A stretch of 64,000 nucleotides of DNA from Kordiimonadales bacterium IMCC3096 (GCA_016865035.1 CP018227.1:1954001-2018000), one strand, 5' to 3'; counted from the first letter of the stretch, positions 44,544-55,746 are shown. Notes: a model not told the origin generated them from the letters alone. Numbers and translations: made by a program.

Positions 44544-45123
44544 GAAATCTCTGTGGCCTGGAATGTTGCACCGGATCGGCCTGTTGGCCCTGCTGATGGC
44601 GATCCTTAGTCCGGCAGGCGCCGGAGCGGAACCCCCGCTGGCGCAATATGCCACGGGTCAGTTACAGAATCTCGCGGTTCATGACACGCCGAAGCCGCTT
44701 GCCGATGCGAGCTTCCGGGACGGCAGCGGCGCTGAGATCGGTTTCGATGCCTTCCGCGGCAAGGTGGTGCTGGTCAATCTCTGGGCCACCTGGTGTGCCC
44801 CCTGTCGCCACGAGATGCCATCGATCAGCCGCCTTCAGACTGCGCGCGGGGGCGATGATTTCCTGGTCGCCGCGATCTCGGTCGACCGGGGCGGTGCCGA
44901 GAAGTCGCTGACCTTCCTGCAGGAAGTGGATGCCGACAACCTGCCGCTCTACGTCGATCCGACCACCCGGATCGGTCGCGCGCTGGGGGCCTATGGCCTG
45001 CCGATCACGATCCTGCTGAACCGGCAGGGGGAGGAAGTGGCGCGACTGGTCGGTCCGGCGGAATGGGACAGCCCGGAAGCACTGGCCCTGATCGATGCGC
45101 TGATCGCGGACGGCGCGTCCTGA
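44542..45123 (+). CDS. tlpA: TlpA-family thiol:disulfide oxidoreductase
   Basis: A membrane-anchored or exported thioredoxin-like protein of 193 residues (or 186 from ATG 44563). The hydrophobic segment [19 protein letters not shown] is followed by the thioredoxin fold with catalytic [13 protein letters not shown] and cis-Pro in YGLPITIL. TlpA reduces periplasmic cysteines, for example in cytochrome oxidase CuA assembly or cytochrome c maturation. The first ATG shares bases with the argH start on the other strand; the second ATG gives a shorter signal peptide. No clear ribosome site for either. Confidence 0.9.
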   Translation: MKSLWPGMLHRIGLLALLMAILSPAGAGAEPPLAQYATGQLQNLAVHDTPKPLADASFRDGSGAEIGFDAFRGKVVLVNLWATWCAPCRHEMPSISRLQTARGGDDFLVAAISVDRGGAEKSLTFLQEVDADNLPLYVDPTTRIGRALGAYGLPITILLNRQGEEVARLVGPAEWDSPEALALIDALIADGAS

Positions 45124-45178
45124 GAGGATATTTCTTCAGGAGGGCCGGCGCAGCTTCCAGAAGAGGTAAACCTCCCGC

Positions 45179-45589
45179 TCAGTCTTCCTTTGGCTCGCAG
45201 AGCACCGCGTAGGGCGCATCGAGGCGCTGGCCGTTATGGAACAGTGCACCGGTCTGCCGGTTGACGGTGACCTGCCCCGCATCGATCCCGGCATCGTTCA
45301 GGAAGGGCGGTGTGTCGGCTCCGAGAAGTTCGGCCAGCGGCACCCGCAGGTCGATGGTGATCTCGTTGGGCAGGGTAATGCCGCCTGAACCGGGAAGATC
45401 GGCGGGTGCCACCGCATTGCCATTTGCGTCGACACCGGGCCGATAGGCCACATCGGCGTCCGGTCTGTGGATCTCCACCAGACGGCAGGTCTCCTCCGGG
45501 TCCGGTTCTGCCGGATATGTCTTCGGGGCCGCTGTCAGCAGTCCGGGAAGTATCGTCAGCAGGAGCAGCAGGGGTAGGGGATTGCGCAT
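45179..45589 (-). CDS. Exported protein of unknown function, 136 residues
   Basis: A small protein with a strong signal peptide (MRNPLPLLLLLTILPGLLTA) and a mature part of about 115 residues with two cysteines (EETCRLVE and AVLCEPKED) that could form one disulfide. The sequence is rich in Pro, Asp and Gly. I do not recognise the family. It is convergent with tlpA, and its upstream region holds a palindromic repeat and the divergent dehydrogenase promoter. Confidence 0.75.
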   Translation of the reverse strand: MRNPLPLLLLLTILPGLLTAAPKTYPAEPDPEETCRLVEIHRPDADVAYRPGVDANGNAVAPADLPGSGGITLPNEITIDLRVPLAELLGADTPPFLNDAGIDAGQVTVNRQTGALFHNGQRLDAPYAVLCEPKED

Positions 45590-45640
45590 CAGTTCATTCT
45601 GGCCACGATAGCTTGATGATTGGTTGCCGGAAGTTTGCTG

Positions 45641-45716
45641 CCTGTTCCGTCCCTCTCCCCCACCCGGCCACCCACGGGATCATCCTGAATGGGTGGCCGG
45701 GCGGGGAACAGGGACG
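45641..45716. repeat. Dispersed palindromic repeat, copy 1
   Basis: CCCGGCCACCCA (45663-45674) and TGGGTGGCCGGG (45690-45701) are a perfect 12-bp inner stem around a 15-nt loop. The outer arms (CTGTTCCGTCCCTCTCCCCC against CGGGGAACAGGGACG) are degraded by a small deletion. It shares arms and loop with copies at 50284 and 54823. Confidence 0.85.
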
Positions 45717-45767
45717 ACGCCGCGCCTTCCGTGCAGTCATGGATGAGGATTCTGGGGAGAGCGTTTC

Positions 45768-46796
45768 ATGGCGCGGATTGTCTATCTCGATGCGTTTCCG
45801 GCGGAGAATGCCCTGCCCATTCTGGCTGAACGGCCGGAACATGAAGTGATCCGCATCGACCGCCACGCGCCGTTTGCCGAGAGTTTCGCCACGCTGGCCT
45901 CCGCGCACGCGTTCCAGTGCGTTCCGGCACGGGACGAGGTGCCGGAACCGCTGCGCGTCGATGCCGCCTTCCTGGCCCGGGCGCCGGAACTGCTGGTGGT
46001 GTCCTCCGGCGGCTCGGGTGTCGATACCTTCGACCTCGACGCCTGCACGGCGGCAGGGGTGCTGGTGGTCAATCAGGCGGGCGGCAATGCGGAGGCGGTG
46101 GCGGAACATGCGCTCGGCATGATGCTGCTGCTGATGAAGCGGGTGCCGGAGGCGGACCGCGCCCTGCGCCGGGGCTGGAATGGCGCGCGTACCGATTTCC
46201 GGGGCGCGGACCTGTTGGGCAAGACGGTCGGCATCATCGGCCTCGGTCACATCGGGCGCAGGCTGGCCAGCATCTGCCGCCACGCCTTCGACTGCGAGGT
46301 TCTGGCATACGACCCCTATCTGGATGCCGATGAGATGGCCCGCCGTGACGCGCGGAAGGTCGGCTTCGAGGAGGTGCTGTCGGGCTCCGACGTGGTCAGC
46401 ATCCATTGCCCGCTGAGCGCCGAGACCCGGAGGATGTTCGACGCGGCGGCCATCGGCATGATGAAGCCCGGCGCCCGCCTGATTGCCACCGCGCGCGGCT
46501 TCATCCATGACGAGGACGCGCTGTATCAGGCGCTGAAGTCCGGTCATCTGGCCGGTGCCGGTCTCGACGTCTGGGATGCCGAGCCCCCCACCGCCGACCA
46601 CCCGCTGCTCTCCCTCGACAACGTCATCACCAGCCCCCACACCGCAGGCGTCACCCGCGACAGCCGCGAACGCATGGCCCGCTACGCCGCGACGCAACTG
46701 ATCGACATCTTCGACGGCAAGGCCCCGGTGCGCCCGGTGAACACAGCCGTGCTGCCTGTCTGGCAGAAGAGGGTGCAAGGGTTCCTGAAGGGGTAG
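45768..46796 (+). CDS. D-2-hydroxyacid dehydrogenase (NAD-dependent)
   Basis: A 342-residue D-isomer-specific dehydrogenase, related to phosphoglycerate dehydrogenase and CtBP. The NAD loop is GKTVGIIGLGHIGRRLASICRH; catalytic residues are Arg in TARGFIHDEDAL, Glu in DVWDAEPPTADHPLL and His in SPHTAGVTRDSRER. GGGGAG precedes the ATG. It could act on glyoxylate, hydroxypyruvate or similar 2-keto acids; which one is unknown. It stands alone with a repeat on each side. Confidence 0.92.
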   Translation: MARIVYLDAFPAENALPILAERPEHEVIRIDRHAPFAESFATLASAHAFQCVPARDEVPEPLRVDAAFLARAPELLVVSSGGSGVDTFDLDACTAAGVLVVNQAGGNAEAVAEHALGMMLLLMKRVPEADRALRRGWNGARTDFRGADLLGKTVGIIGLGHIGRRLASICRHAFDCEVLAYDPYLDADEMARRDARKVGFEEVLSGSDVVSIHCPLSAETRRMFDAAAIGMMKPGARLIATARGFIHDEDALYQALKSGHLAGAGLDVWDAEPPTADHPLLSLDNVITSPHTAGVTRDSRERMARYAATQLIDIFDGKAPVRPVNTAVLPVWQKRVQGFLKG

Positions 46797-46812
46797 CCCC
46801 CGTCATCGTTCA

Positions 46813-46965
46813 CGGGCTTGACCCGCCGCGAGCCTGGTCTCCGACGCCTGCGCGGCACCATGGGTACCCGGGTCAAGCCCGGGCACGGCGTGGTGGAAGG
46901 TGGAGCCGGAAGTTGGTCATCTCAACAAGACCCACCCACGACGCTCGCGGACTTGATCCGCGAGC
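46813..46965. repeat. REP-like mosaic with a CTTGA core
   Basis: CGGGCTTGACCCG (46813-46825) and its exact complement CGGGTCAAGCCCG (46869-46881) form a 13-bp inverted repeat around 43 nt. A further hairpin, GCTCGCGGA-CTTGA-TCCGCGAGC (46943-46965), shares the same core. The block fills most of the 202 nt between the convergent dehydrogenase and gshB genes and holds no gene. Confidence 0.75.
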
Positions 46966-46998
46966 CCAGCTTGAGGCGCTGGAGGGACGTGACCCGAC

Positions 46999-47940
46999 TC
47001 AGGCGCGCTTGGCTTCGATGGCGTCCCAGATCAGGCCGGAGAGGTTGGAGCCGTCGAAGCGGTCGATTTCCTGGATGCCGGTGGGGCTGGTGACGTTGAT
47101 CTCCGTCATCCAGTCGCCGATGACGTCGATGCCGACGAAGATCATGCCGCGCGCCTTCAGCTCCGGGCCGATGCGGTCGCAGATCTCCCGCTCCCGCGCG
47201 GTCAGGGTGGAGCGGACGGCCTGTCCGCCGACATGCATGTTGGACCGGCTCTCGCCCTCTGCCGGGACGCGGTTGATCGCGCCCACCGGTTCCCCGTCCA
47301 CCAGGATGATGCGCTTGTCGCCCTTGCGCACGTCGGGCAGGAACTTCTGCGCGATGATCGGTTCGCGGTACATCACCGCGTAGGTTTCCATCAGGGAACT
47401 CAGGTTGTCGTCGCCGGGCCGTAGGTGGAACACCCCGGCGCCGCCATTGCCGTAGAGCGGCTTGATGATGATGTCCTGATGCTCGGCCTGGAAGGCCCGG
47501 ATCATGTCCGTGTTGCGGGTGATCAGCGTCGGCGGCATCAGATCGACGAAGTTGGTGACGAACAGCTTCTCCGGCGCGTTGCGCACCTCCATCGGGTCAT
47601 TCACCACCAGTGTCTTCGGATGGATGCGTTCCAGCAGGTAGGTCGTCGTCAGATAGGCCATGTCGTAGGGCGGGTCCTGGCGCAGCAGCACCACATCGAC
47701 CTCCGACAGGTCGATGATGCGGTCCTCACCCTGGCTGAAATGGTTGCCGACTTCCCGCTGCACGGTGACGTCGCGCAGCCGGGCCATGACCTTGCCGTCC
47801 TGCCAGGCCAGCTCGTCGGGCAGGTACCAGCTCAGTTCGTGGCCGCGCGCCTGTGCCTCCAGCATCAGCGCGAAGGTGGAATCCCCCTTGATGTCGATCC
47901 CGGCAATCGAGTCCATCTGGACGGCGACCTTGAGTGTCAT
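46999..47940 (-). CDS. gshB: Glutathione synthase
   Basis: A 313-residue ATP-grasp ligase that joins gamma-glutamylcysteine and glycine. [34 protein letters not shown] is the family opening; [30 protein letters not shown] and the metal/ATP-binding [21 protein letters not shown] are intact. ATG 47940 follows GGGAAAAG; the open frame upstream is short. It is a single gene, convergent with the dehydrogenase. Confidence 0.96.
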   Translation of the reverse strand: MTLKVAVQMDSIAGIDIKGDSTFALMLEAQARGHELSWYLPDELAWQDGKVMARLRDVTVQREVGNHFSQGEDRIIDLSEVDVVLLRQDPPYDMAYLTTTYLLERIHPKTLVVNDPMEVRNAPEKLFVTNFVDLMPPTLITRNTDMIRAFQAEHQDIIIKPLYGNGGAGVFHLRPGDDNLSSLMETYAVMYREPIIAQKFLPDVRKGDKRIILVDGEPVGAINRVPAEGESRSNMHVGGQAVRSTLTAREREICDRIGPELKARGMIFVGIDVIGDWMTEINVTSPTGIQEIDRFDGSNLSGLIWDAIEAKRA

Positions 47941-48139
47941 GAGCTTTTCCCGTTCGTGGCTGCCCGAACCGGCAGCGGTCACCCGATGATAGGGCGGACG
48001 CGGGCGCGGGCAAACCGCACGCCGGTAATCCGGACTGGCAGGCAGTGGTCAGGTGCCGCGACAGGCGCGGCGGCAGGATGGTCCACCATGCAGAGCACTC
48101 CTGCACCCGGCATGGCGGCCCTTTCCCCGGTTCAGCGCA
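47941..48139. other. Intergenic region between gshB and fadB-like gene
   Basis: About 199 nt holding the gshB promoter on the minus strand and the fadB-like 3' end. No gene or clear terminator seen. Confidence 0.4.
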
Positions 48140-50239
<2,100 letters not shown>

Positions 50240-50283
50240 GGCTCTCTCCTCCCCAATCGGAATGTTTGTGTGTCCGTGCGACA

Positions 50284-50368
50284 GCCTGTTCCATCCCTCT
50301 CCCCCTCCCGGCCACCCACGGGAGTATCCCTAATGGGTGGCCGGGAGGGGGAGAGGGATGGAACAGGC
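50284..50368. repeat. Dispersed palindromic repeat, copy 2 (35-bp perfect arms)
   Basis: The arms at 50284-50318 and 50334-50368 are perfectly complementary over 35 bp around a 15-nt loop (CGGGAGTATCCCTAA). The arms are C-rich/G-rich on opposite strands. It lies 44 nt upstream of the fadB-like start and about 65 nt downstream of the MFS stop on the minus strand. Confidence 0.95.
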
Positions 50369-50432
50369 CACGGCAAGAAACTCGTACCAATGAGTTAGCT
50401 CAGGCTGTCAGGAGCGTCAAAGACTGTTCGCG

Positions 50433-51581
50433 CTACAGCGCCAGATACTTGCCGTCGAACCGGCGATTCAGCAGCAGTGCCGCCACTGTCGCGCCGACCG
50501 ACAGGCCCGCCATCGCGACATAGGCGTGTGCGCCGAAGTCGCCGTAGAGACGGCCCGCGAGCAGGGCGCCGAGGCCCATGAAGATGCCCATGCCGAAGGC
50601 GGCGAACAGCCCCTGGGCGCTGGCCGACATGTCGGGTGGCGCGGCGCGCTGGATGAAGTGCATGGCCCCCAGGTGGGTCGCGCCGAAGGTGAGGCCGTGC
50701 AGCACCTGCAGCAGGGCCAGCGCGGTGAAGGTGTCGACGAAGCCGACCACGGACCAGCGCAGGATGCCGGCGGCACAGCCGACGATCATCAGGATCATCG
50801 GGCCGATGCGGGCAATCACCTGCCGGGCGAAGGCGAACAGGATGATCTCCGCCACCACGCCCTCGGCCCAGAGCAGACCAATCTCCACATCGCTGAGACC
50901 CCGCGCCTGCCAGTCGAGCGTGCCGAAGCCATAGAGCACCGCATGGGCCGCCGCATTCAGGCCGACCGCCAGCAGGAACAGCCGGTAGACCGGGTGGGCG
51001 AGCAGGCGCAGGGCGCCTCTCTTGCGGTCCTTCGCGACCGGAAAGCGGATATCGGGCACGAACAGGGCCACGATGGTGGTCAGCGCCAGACCGCCCACCA
51101 CCAGCCAGTGCGTGATGTCCGGGTTCCCCCCCTCCAGCAGCCAGCCCGCGCCATAGACCGCGCCGATGAAGCTGACCGAGCCCCAGAGGCGCATCCGTCC
51201 GTAGTCCAGATCCTTCTGCGCCGCCGCGGTCATGGTCAGGTTGTCACCCAGCGGCAGCACCGGGGCATAGATGGCCTGCGCCAGGATCGTGAAGCCCAGG
51301 AACATCCAGAACCCGTCGGCGAAGTGGAACAGCGCATAGCCGATGGTGGTGCCCACCAGCAGCAGCACCAGCGGGCGTCGCCGCAGCCCCAGACTGTCGG
51401 CCCAGCGGGTGCCGAGCGGGCTGGTCAGCGGCTTGATCCAGAATCCGGCGGCCAGCACGATGCCGATCTCGTCCGCACTCAGCCCGCGCGCGCTCAGCCA
51501 GGCCGGCCACCAGGGCATCAGCACCCCGGCCACGGCAAAGATCGCGGCATAGAACAGCGACAGCCGGATCGCCCAGCCCAT
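50433..51581 (-). CDS. MFS transporter, 3-phenylpropionic acid transporter (PPP/HcaT) family
   Basis: A 382-residue 12-helix transporter. The N-terminus MGWAIRLSLFYAAIFAVAGVLMPWWPAWLSARGLSADEIG and the C-terminal LLQVLHGLTFGATHLGAMHFIQRAAP are typical of the HcaT-like MFS group. Such proteins may import aromatic acids or sugars; substrate unknown. ATG 51581 has only a weak ribosome site; the longer frame up to 51755 overlaps the peptidase gene and is not MFS-like. The gene follows the peptidase by 35 nt. Confidence 0.88.
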   Translation of the reverse strand: MGWAIRLSLFYAAIFAVAGVLMPWWPAWLSARGLSADEIGIVLAAGFWIKPLTSPLGTRWADSLGLRRRPLVLLLVGTTIGYALFHFADGFWMFLGFTILAQAIYAPVLPLGDNLTMTAAAQKDLDYGRMRLWGSVSFIGAVYGAGWLLEGGNPDITHWLVVGGLALTTIVALFVPDIRFPVAKDRKRGALRLLAHPVYRLFLLAVGLNAAAHAVLYGFGTLDWQARGLSDVEIGLLWAEGVVAEIILFAFARQVIARIGPMILMIVGCAAGILRWSVVGFVDTFTALALLQVLHGLTFGATHLGAMHFIQRAAPPDMSASAQGLFAAFGMGIFMGLGALLAGRLYGDFGAHAYVAMAGLSVGATVAALLLNRRFDGKYLAL

Positions 51582-51616
51582 GCCATTGTCGGCAGGGGGT
51601 TCTGCGACCGTCCCGC

Positions 51617-52684
51617 TCAGAGCGGCAGGCCCCGCACCACCCGGTGCACGAAGCCCAGCTTCTCGACCACCGGCGCGGCGAGCGCGAAGGGATAGGCATC
51701 CTCCTGGCCGACACTGCGATTGAGGCTGTTCATCGCCACGGTCAGCGGCATCCATTGCGACATCAGACGCTCGAAATCGGTCTCGTCATAGGGGTTGGAT
51801 CGCTGAGCGATCTCCACCCCGTCGGCCCGGACCTGCAGCGGATCGGTCTGCAGCCCGAAGTTCCAGGCCGTGTTGAGCGTGTCGATGATCAGCAGGTAAT
51901 GGCTCCAGCTCTCGGCCCAGTCCTCCCACGGGTGACTGGCGGCATAGGCGCTGATGTAGTGGTCGCGCCAGTCGCTGCGCGGGCCGTTCTGGTAATGCGT
52001 CTCCAGCGCCTCGCCATAGTCCTGCCGTTCATCCCCGAAGAGCTGGCGGCACGGCTCCAGCCATGCGGTCGGCGCGATCAGGCGATCCCAGTAGAAATGC
52101 CCGGACTCGTGGCGGAAGTGGCCCAGGATTGTGCGATAGGGCTCGGCCATCTGCTCGCGCATGCGGATCCGCGCCGCCGGATCGGCCTCCGCGATGTTGA
52201 TGGTGATCAGTCCGGCATCATGGCCGGTCAGTACCCGGCCGCGTTCGCTGAAGGTCGGGTCCTCGTCAGCCAGGAAGTCGAAGGCCAGCCCATCCGCGCG
52301 CACCGACTTCGGACTGACATCCAGCCCCAGTCGCATGCAGGTGAAGACCAGCCGCCGCTTCTCCGCTTCCAGCCGGTGCCAGAGTTCGCGGTGGCCGGGC
52401 ACATCCAGGTCCGGGATGGTGTTGTTGAGCCTGCACGACACGCAGAAGGGATCCGCGTCACCGTCCCGGATCATCCAGTTGCAGCCATTGTCCTGGGCGT
52501 GGTGGCTGCACTTGACGTAGCGGGTCGATGTGCCGCCGCCGACCAGTGTCGCGCTGCCGTCCGCATCCAGGGCCACCATCTGTGACGTATCCGGCACGAA
52601 CCCGAGGTCCGCGCCGCAGGACATGCATGTCGTGTTCTCGAAGTAGACAGCCGCACTGCAACTGCCACAGGTAAAGATCTTCAC
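51617..52684 (-). CDS. Putative zinc-binding metallopeptidase with N-terminal zinc ribbon
   Basis: A 355-residue protein of a family annotated as putative zinc-binding peptidases. The N-terminus holds zinc-ribbon-type cysteines (FTCGSCSAAVYFENTTCMSCG) with further Cys/His at 70-100. The catalytic motif is HFRHESGHFYWD (HESGH), with a downstream acidic site in WEDWAESWSHYLL. Lack of signal peptide implies a cytoplasmic protein. Substrate unknown. It is encoded just before an MFS transporter on the same strand. Confidence 0.85.
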   Translation of the reverse strand: MKIFTCGSCSAAVYFENTTCMSCGADLGFVPDTSQMVALDADGSATLVGGGTSTRYVKCSHHAQDNGCNWMIRDGDADPFCVSCRLNNTIPDLDVPGHRELWHRLEAEKRRLVFTCMRLGLDVSPKSVRADGLAFDFLADEDPTFSERGRVLTGHDAGLITINIAEADPAARIRMREQMAEPYRTILGHFRHESGHFYWDRLIAPTAWLEPCRQLFGDERQDYGEALETHYQNGPRSDWRDHYISAYAASHPWEDWAESWSHYLLIIDTLNTAWNFGLQTDPLQVRADGVEIAQRSNPYDETDFERLMSQWMPLTVAMNSLNRSVGQEDAYPFALAAPVVEKLGFVHRVVRGLPL

Positions 52685-52834
52685 GTCATGGATTCCCGGA
52701 ATGGTTCAAGAACTTGGATGTGGCCCATGTCCGTTCCGGCGTTCGGGAAACGGCACCGACCTGCCTGCATGTCGCCCTTCGGAAGCCGAACTGCAATGTC
52801 GGACCGGAGGTGCGGGCAGGCCGGTGCGATCCTG

Positions 52835-53986
52835 TCAGTTCCGGCCCATCATGTCGCGTGCAATGATCTGCTTCATGATCTCCGCGCTGCCGCCTGCGAT
52901 GCGTGACATGCGGCTGTCGGCCCAGGCCCTGGCGATGGGATATTCCCACATGTAGCCCGCGCCGCCGTGGAGTTGCAGGCATTCGTCCAGCACCCTGCAC
53001 TGCATGTCGGTGGCGTTCATCTTTGCCATCGCGGCATCGATCTCGCTCAGTTCCCCCTTCAGGTGCTGTTCCAGGCAGCGATCGACGAAGACCCGCAGCA
53101 TGGTTGCATGCGACTGCAGCTCCGCCAGCTTGAACTGGGTGTTCTGGAACTGCGCGATGCTGCGTCCGAAGGCCTGACGGTCCTTGGTATAGGTCACGGT
53201 CCAGTCGATGGCCGACTGCACGGTCTCCGCGCCCTTGACCGCCTGGATCAGCCGTTCCTGCGGCAACTGGCTGACCAGCTGGATGAAGCCCTTGCCCTCA
53301 TCCGGTCCCAGCAGGTTGGACACCGGTACCCGCACGTCGCTGAAGAACAGCTCCGACGTGTCCTGCGCGTGCATGCCGATCTTCTCGAGATTGCGCCCGC
53401 GCTCGAAGCCTGCGCGATCACCCTCCACCAGGATCAGGCTGATGCCGCGCCAGCCCTCGTTCGGGTCGGTCTTGCAGGCCACCACCACCAGGTCGGCGAG
53501 CTGGCCGTTGGAGATGTAGATCTTGGAGCCGTTGATGACGTACTCGTCGCCTTCGCGTTTCGCGGTGGTGCGGATGCCCTGCAGGTCCGATCCGGCACCG
53601 GGTTCCGTCATGGCGATGGCGCCGATGACTTCCCCTGTGGTCATCTTCGGCAGCCACTTCTTCTGCTGTTCCGCCGATCCATAGTGGCGGATGTAGGGGG
53701 CGATGATGTCGGAATGCAGCGGGAAGTTCGGCCCCGTTGCACCGACCCTGGCCAGTTCCTCCAGCACGATGGCGGAGAACATGAAGTCGGCGCCGATGCC
53801 GCCCATTTCCTCGGGAATGTCACAGCAGAGCAGGCCGGCCTCGCCCGCCTTCAGCCAGACCTCGCGGGAGACCTGGCCGTCCTTCTCCCACTGGCGATGG
53901 TGGGGCTCCACCTCCGTCTCCATGAAACGGCGGCAGGAATCGCGGAAAATCTGATGGTCTTCATTGAAGATCGTGCGTGGAATCAT
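52835..53986 (-). CDS. Acyl-CoA dehydrogenase
   Basis: A 383-residue flavoprotein. IAMTEPGAGSDLQGIRTTA (about 130-150) and YISNGQLADLVVVA bind FAD; the C-terminal RVLDECLQLHGGAGYMWEYPIARAWADSRMSRIAGGSAEIMKQIIARDMMGR is typical of short/long-chain acyl-CoA dehydrogenases, with LQLHGGAGYMWEYP. The catalytic base should be the Glu in WEYPIAR or in the C-terminal region. Three nt separate it from the enoyl-CoA hydratase upstream in the same transcript. Confidence 0.94.
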   Translation of the reverse strand: MIPRTIFNEDHQIFRDSCRRFMETEVEPHHRQWEKDGQVSREVWLKAGEAGLLCCDIPEEMGGIGADFMFSAIVLEELARVGATGPNFPLHSDIIAPYIRHYGSAEQQKKWLPKMTTGEVIGAIAMTEPGAGSDLQGIRTTAKREGDEYVINGSKIYISNGQLADLVVVACKTDPNEGWRGISLILVEGDRAGFERGRNLEKIGMHAQDTSELFFSDVRVPVSNLLGPDEGKGFIQLVSQLPQERLIQAVKGAETVQSAIDWTVTYTKDRQAFGRSIAQFQNTQFKLAELQSHATMLRVFVDRCLEQHLKGELSEIDAAMAKMNATDMQCRVLDECLQLHGGAGYMWEYPIARAWADSRMSRIAGGSAEIMKQIIARDMMGRN

Positions 53987-53989
53987 GGC

Positions 53990-54784
53990 TCAGACCCCCC
54001 TGAATGTCGGTGTGCGTTTCTCGACGAAGGCCTTCGCGGCCTCCTTGTGGTCCTCGGTCTCGCCGCTGCGGGTGTGGTGCATCGCCTCCATGTCGAAGCA
54101 GCGGGCCAGGGACTCGGTCATGGCCGCGTTCATGTTGCGCTTCATGTAGGACAGGGCGATCTTCGGCCCGTTGGCGATCTTCTGCGCCAGCGCCATGGTC
54201 TCCGCCTCCAGGTCGGCGTCGGCGACAACGCGGTTGACGATGCCCAGCGCGTGCGCCTCTGCAGCGTTCAGCTTGTCGGCGGTATAGTAAAGCTCCCGGG
54301 CCTTGGCAGTGCCGACCAGATGGGTGAGGAAATAGCTGCCGCCGAAGTCACCCGAATAGCCCACGTTGGCGAACGCGGTGGTGAACTTCAGCGTGTCGGA
54401 GGCCACCCGCATGTCGCATGACAGGGCGATGGACATGCCCGCCCCGGCGACCGGACCACGCACCATTGCAATTGTCGGCTTCGCCATCTCGTGCAGCAGG
54501 CGGGAAACCTCCATGCCGCCGCGCAGCTTCAGCACCTTGGCCTCCAGCGTGTTGTCGGCGAACTCCCGCCCTTCGGCCATCGACTTCACGTCGCCCCCGG
54601 CGCAGAAGCCGCGGCCCGCGCCCGTGATCACGACGCAGCCGATGGAGCGGTCCATGGACAGCCGCTGGCAGTTCTCCACCAGCGCCTCAAGCATTTCCCC
54701 GCTCAGCGCGTTCAGCCGGTCCGGCCGGTTCATTGTCAGGACGGCAACGCCATCCCTTTCCTCGACCAACAGGTGATCGGTCAT
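53990..54784 (-). CDS. Enoyl-CoA hydratase/isomerase family protein
   Basis: A 264-residue crotonase. The oxyanion segment GAGRGFCAGGDVKSMAEG lies at about 59-76 and PVAGAGMSIALSCDMRVAS at about 112-130. A canonical first Glu is not obvious in FTTAFANVGYSGDFGGSYFL, where Asp fills the second acidic position, similar to the gene at 42-839. ATG 54784 follows GGGGAGGAATGAGGAA. It is co-transcribed with the acyl-CoA dehydrogenase (3-nt gap). Confidence 0.92.
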   Translation of the reverse strand: MTDHLLVEERDGVAVLTMNRPDRLNALSGEMLEALVENCQRLSMDRSIGCVVITGAGRGFCAGGDVKSMAEGREFADNTLEAKVLKLRGGMEVSRLLHEMAKPTIAMVRGPVAGAGMSIALSCDMRVASDTLKFTTAFANVGYSGDFGGSYFLTHLVGTAKARELYYTADKLNAAEAHALGIVNRVVADADLEAETMALAQKIANGPKIALSYMKRNMNAAMTESLARCFDMEAMHHTRSGETEDHKEAAKAFVEKRTPTFRGV

Positions 54785-54822
54785 TTCCTCATTCCTCCCC
54801 GGAAGTGTGGCTCGTTTGCTGC

Positions 54823-54903
54823 CTGTTCCATCCCTCTCCCCCACCCGGCCACCCAACAAGGATACTCACGTGGGTGGCCGGGTGGGGGAGAGGGATGGAA
54901 CAG
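54823..54903. repeat. Dispersed palindromic repeat, copy 3 (33-bp perfect arms)
   Basis: The arms at 54823-54855 and 54871-54903 are perfectly complementary over 33 bp around a 15-nt loop. The loop reads as the reverse complement of the copy-2 loop with three or four changes, so this copy is inverted. It ends 13 nt from the VOC gene stop and 39 nt before the hydratase start on the minus strand. Confidence 0.95.
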
Positions 54904-54915
54904 ACCAAACCCGAA

Positions 54916-55692
54916 TTACTGGATCAGGTTACAGCGCACCTGCATCATGGTGAAGCCGTCGGCATCGTTTGGCAGGCCACGCGCCTTTGCACGGCTGAGG
55001 GACTCGGCCTTGTCCGCCATGCGGAAATCGATGGCCGAGATTCCGGGCAGTTCGTCCGCGCCCGTGGCGCGGAAACGGATGATGCCCCCGTCGGGCAGCG
55101 GCATGTCGAAGCCGCCCTCGACCGCCAGGCAGGGAATGTCCAGCAGCGATGACCAGGTCGATGCCTGCCGTGCAGGATCGGGATTGACCAGTTCCATGCC
55201 GACCATGGCCTCGGTCAGGCCCGCGCGCACATGGCTGAGCCAGTCCGGCCCGCCCCAGCGCCAGTAGCTCCATTCCTCCGACGGGTCCGGCGACTCGGCG
55301 AAGGAATCGACCGACAGGATGACCCCGCCCAGATCAACCGGGTGGAAATGGGTCGCGACCGCGCCATCGTCGTCACTGTTCCAGACGGCGCGAATGCCCA
55401 GCTTCTCCGCCCGCGCCCGTGTCGGGGCCGCATCGGCGGCATGCAGCAGCACCATGTAACCGGCGTCGCCGCCGCGCCGGGCCATGAAGCGCCCCGCCGC
55501 CGTGTCGGTCTGCCCGGGCTCCGGCGCCACGATCTCCAGGAAGTTGTCGCCCACCGGGATGACACCATTGTGCAGCCCGAAGTGGCCGACACCGGGATCG
55601 CGAAACCCGACCTCCAGTCCCAGTACATCCAGCAGAACCTCTTCCGCCGGTTCCAGCTTTTCCGCAGCAAACGCGATCTGGCGCAGTTTCAT
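54916..55692 (-). CDS. VOC family protein, two-module type
   Basis: A 258-residue protein with two glyoxalase-like modules: the first (MKLRQIAFAAEKLEPAEEVLLDVLGLEVG) through about 125, the second from WLSHVRAGLTEAMVGMELVNPDP. Metal-ligand candidates are His in VGHFGLHN and Glu in NFLEIVAPEPG. Such proteins resemble the glyoxalase_5/bleomycin-resistance-like group; reaction unknown. ATG 55692 is preferred over the longer frame to 55731. It is the first gene before the hydratase/dehydrogenase pair. Confidence 0.8.
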   Translation of the reverse strand: MKLRQIAFAAEKLEPAEEVLLDVLGLEVGFRDPGVGHFGLHNGVIPVGDNFLEIVAPEPGQTDTAAGRFMARRGGDAGYMVLLHAADAAPTRARAEKLGIRAVWNSDDDGAVATHFHPVDLGGVILSVDSFAESPDPSEEWSYWRWGGPDWLSHVRAGLTEAMVGMELVNPDPARQASTWSSLLDIPCLAVEGGFDMPLPDGGIIRFRATGADELPGISAIDFRMADKAESLSRAKARGLPNDADGFTMMQVRCNLIQ

Positions 55693-55746
55693 CAATCGTC
55701 CTCCCCTTGAAGTCTGCTCCCCTTTTCGCACAGGCCGGCCACAAAC

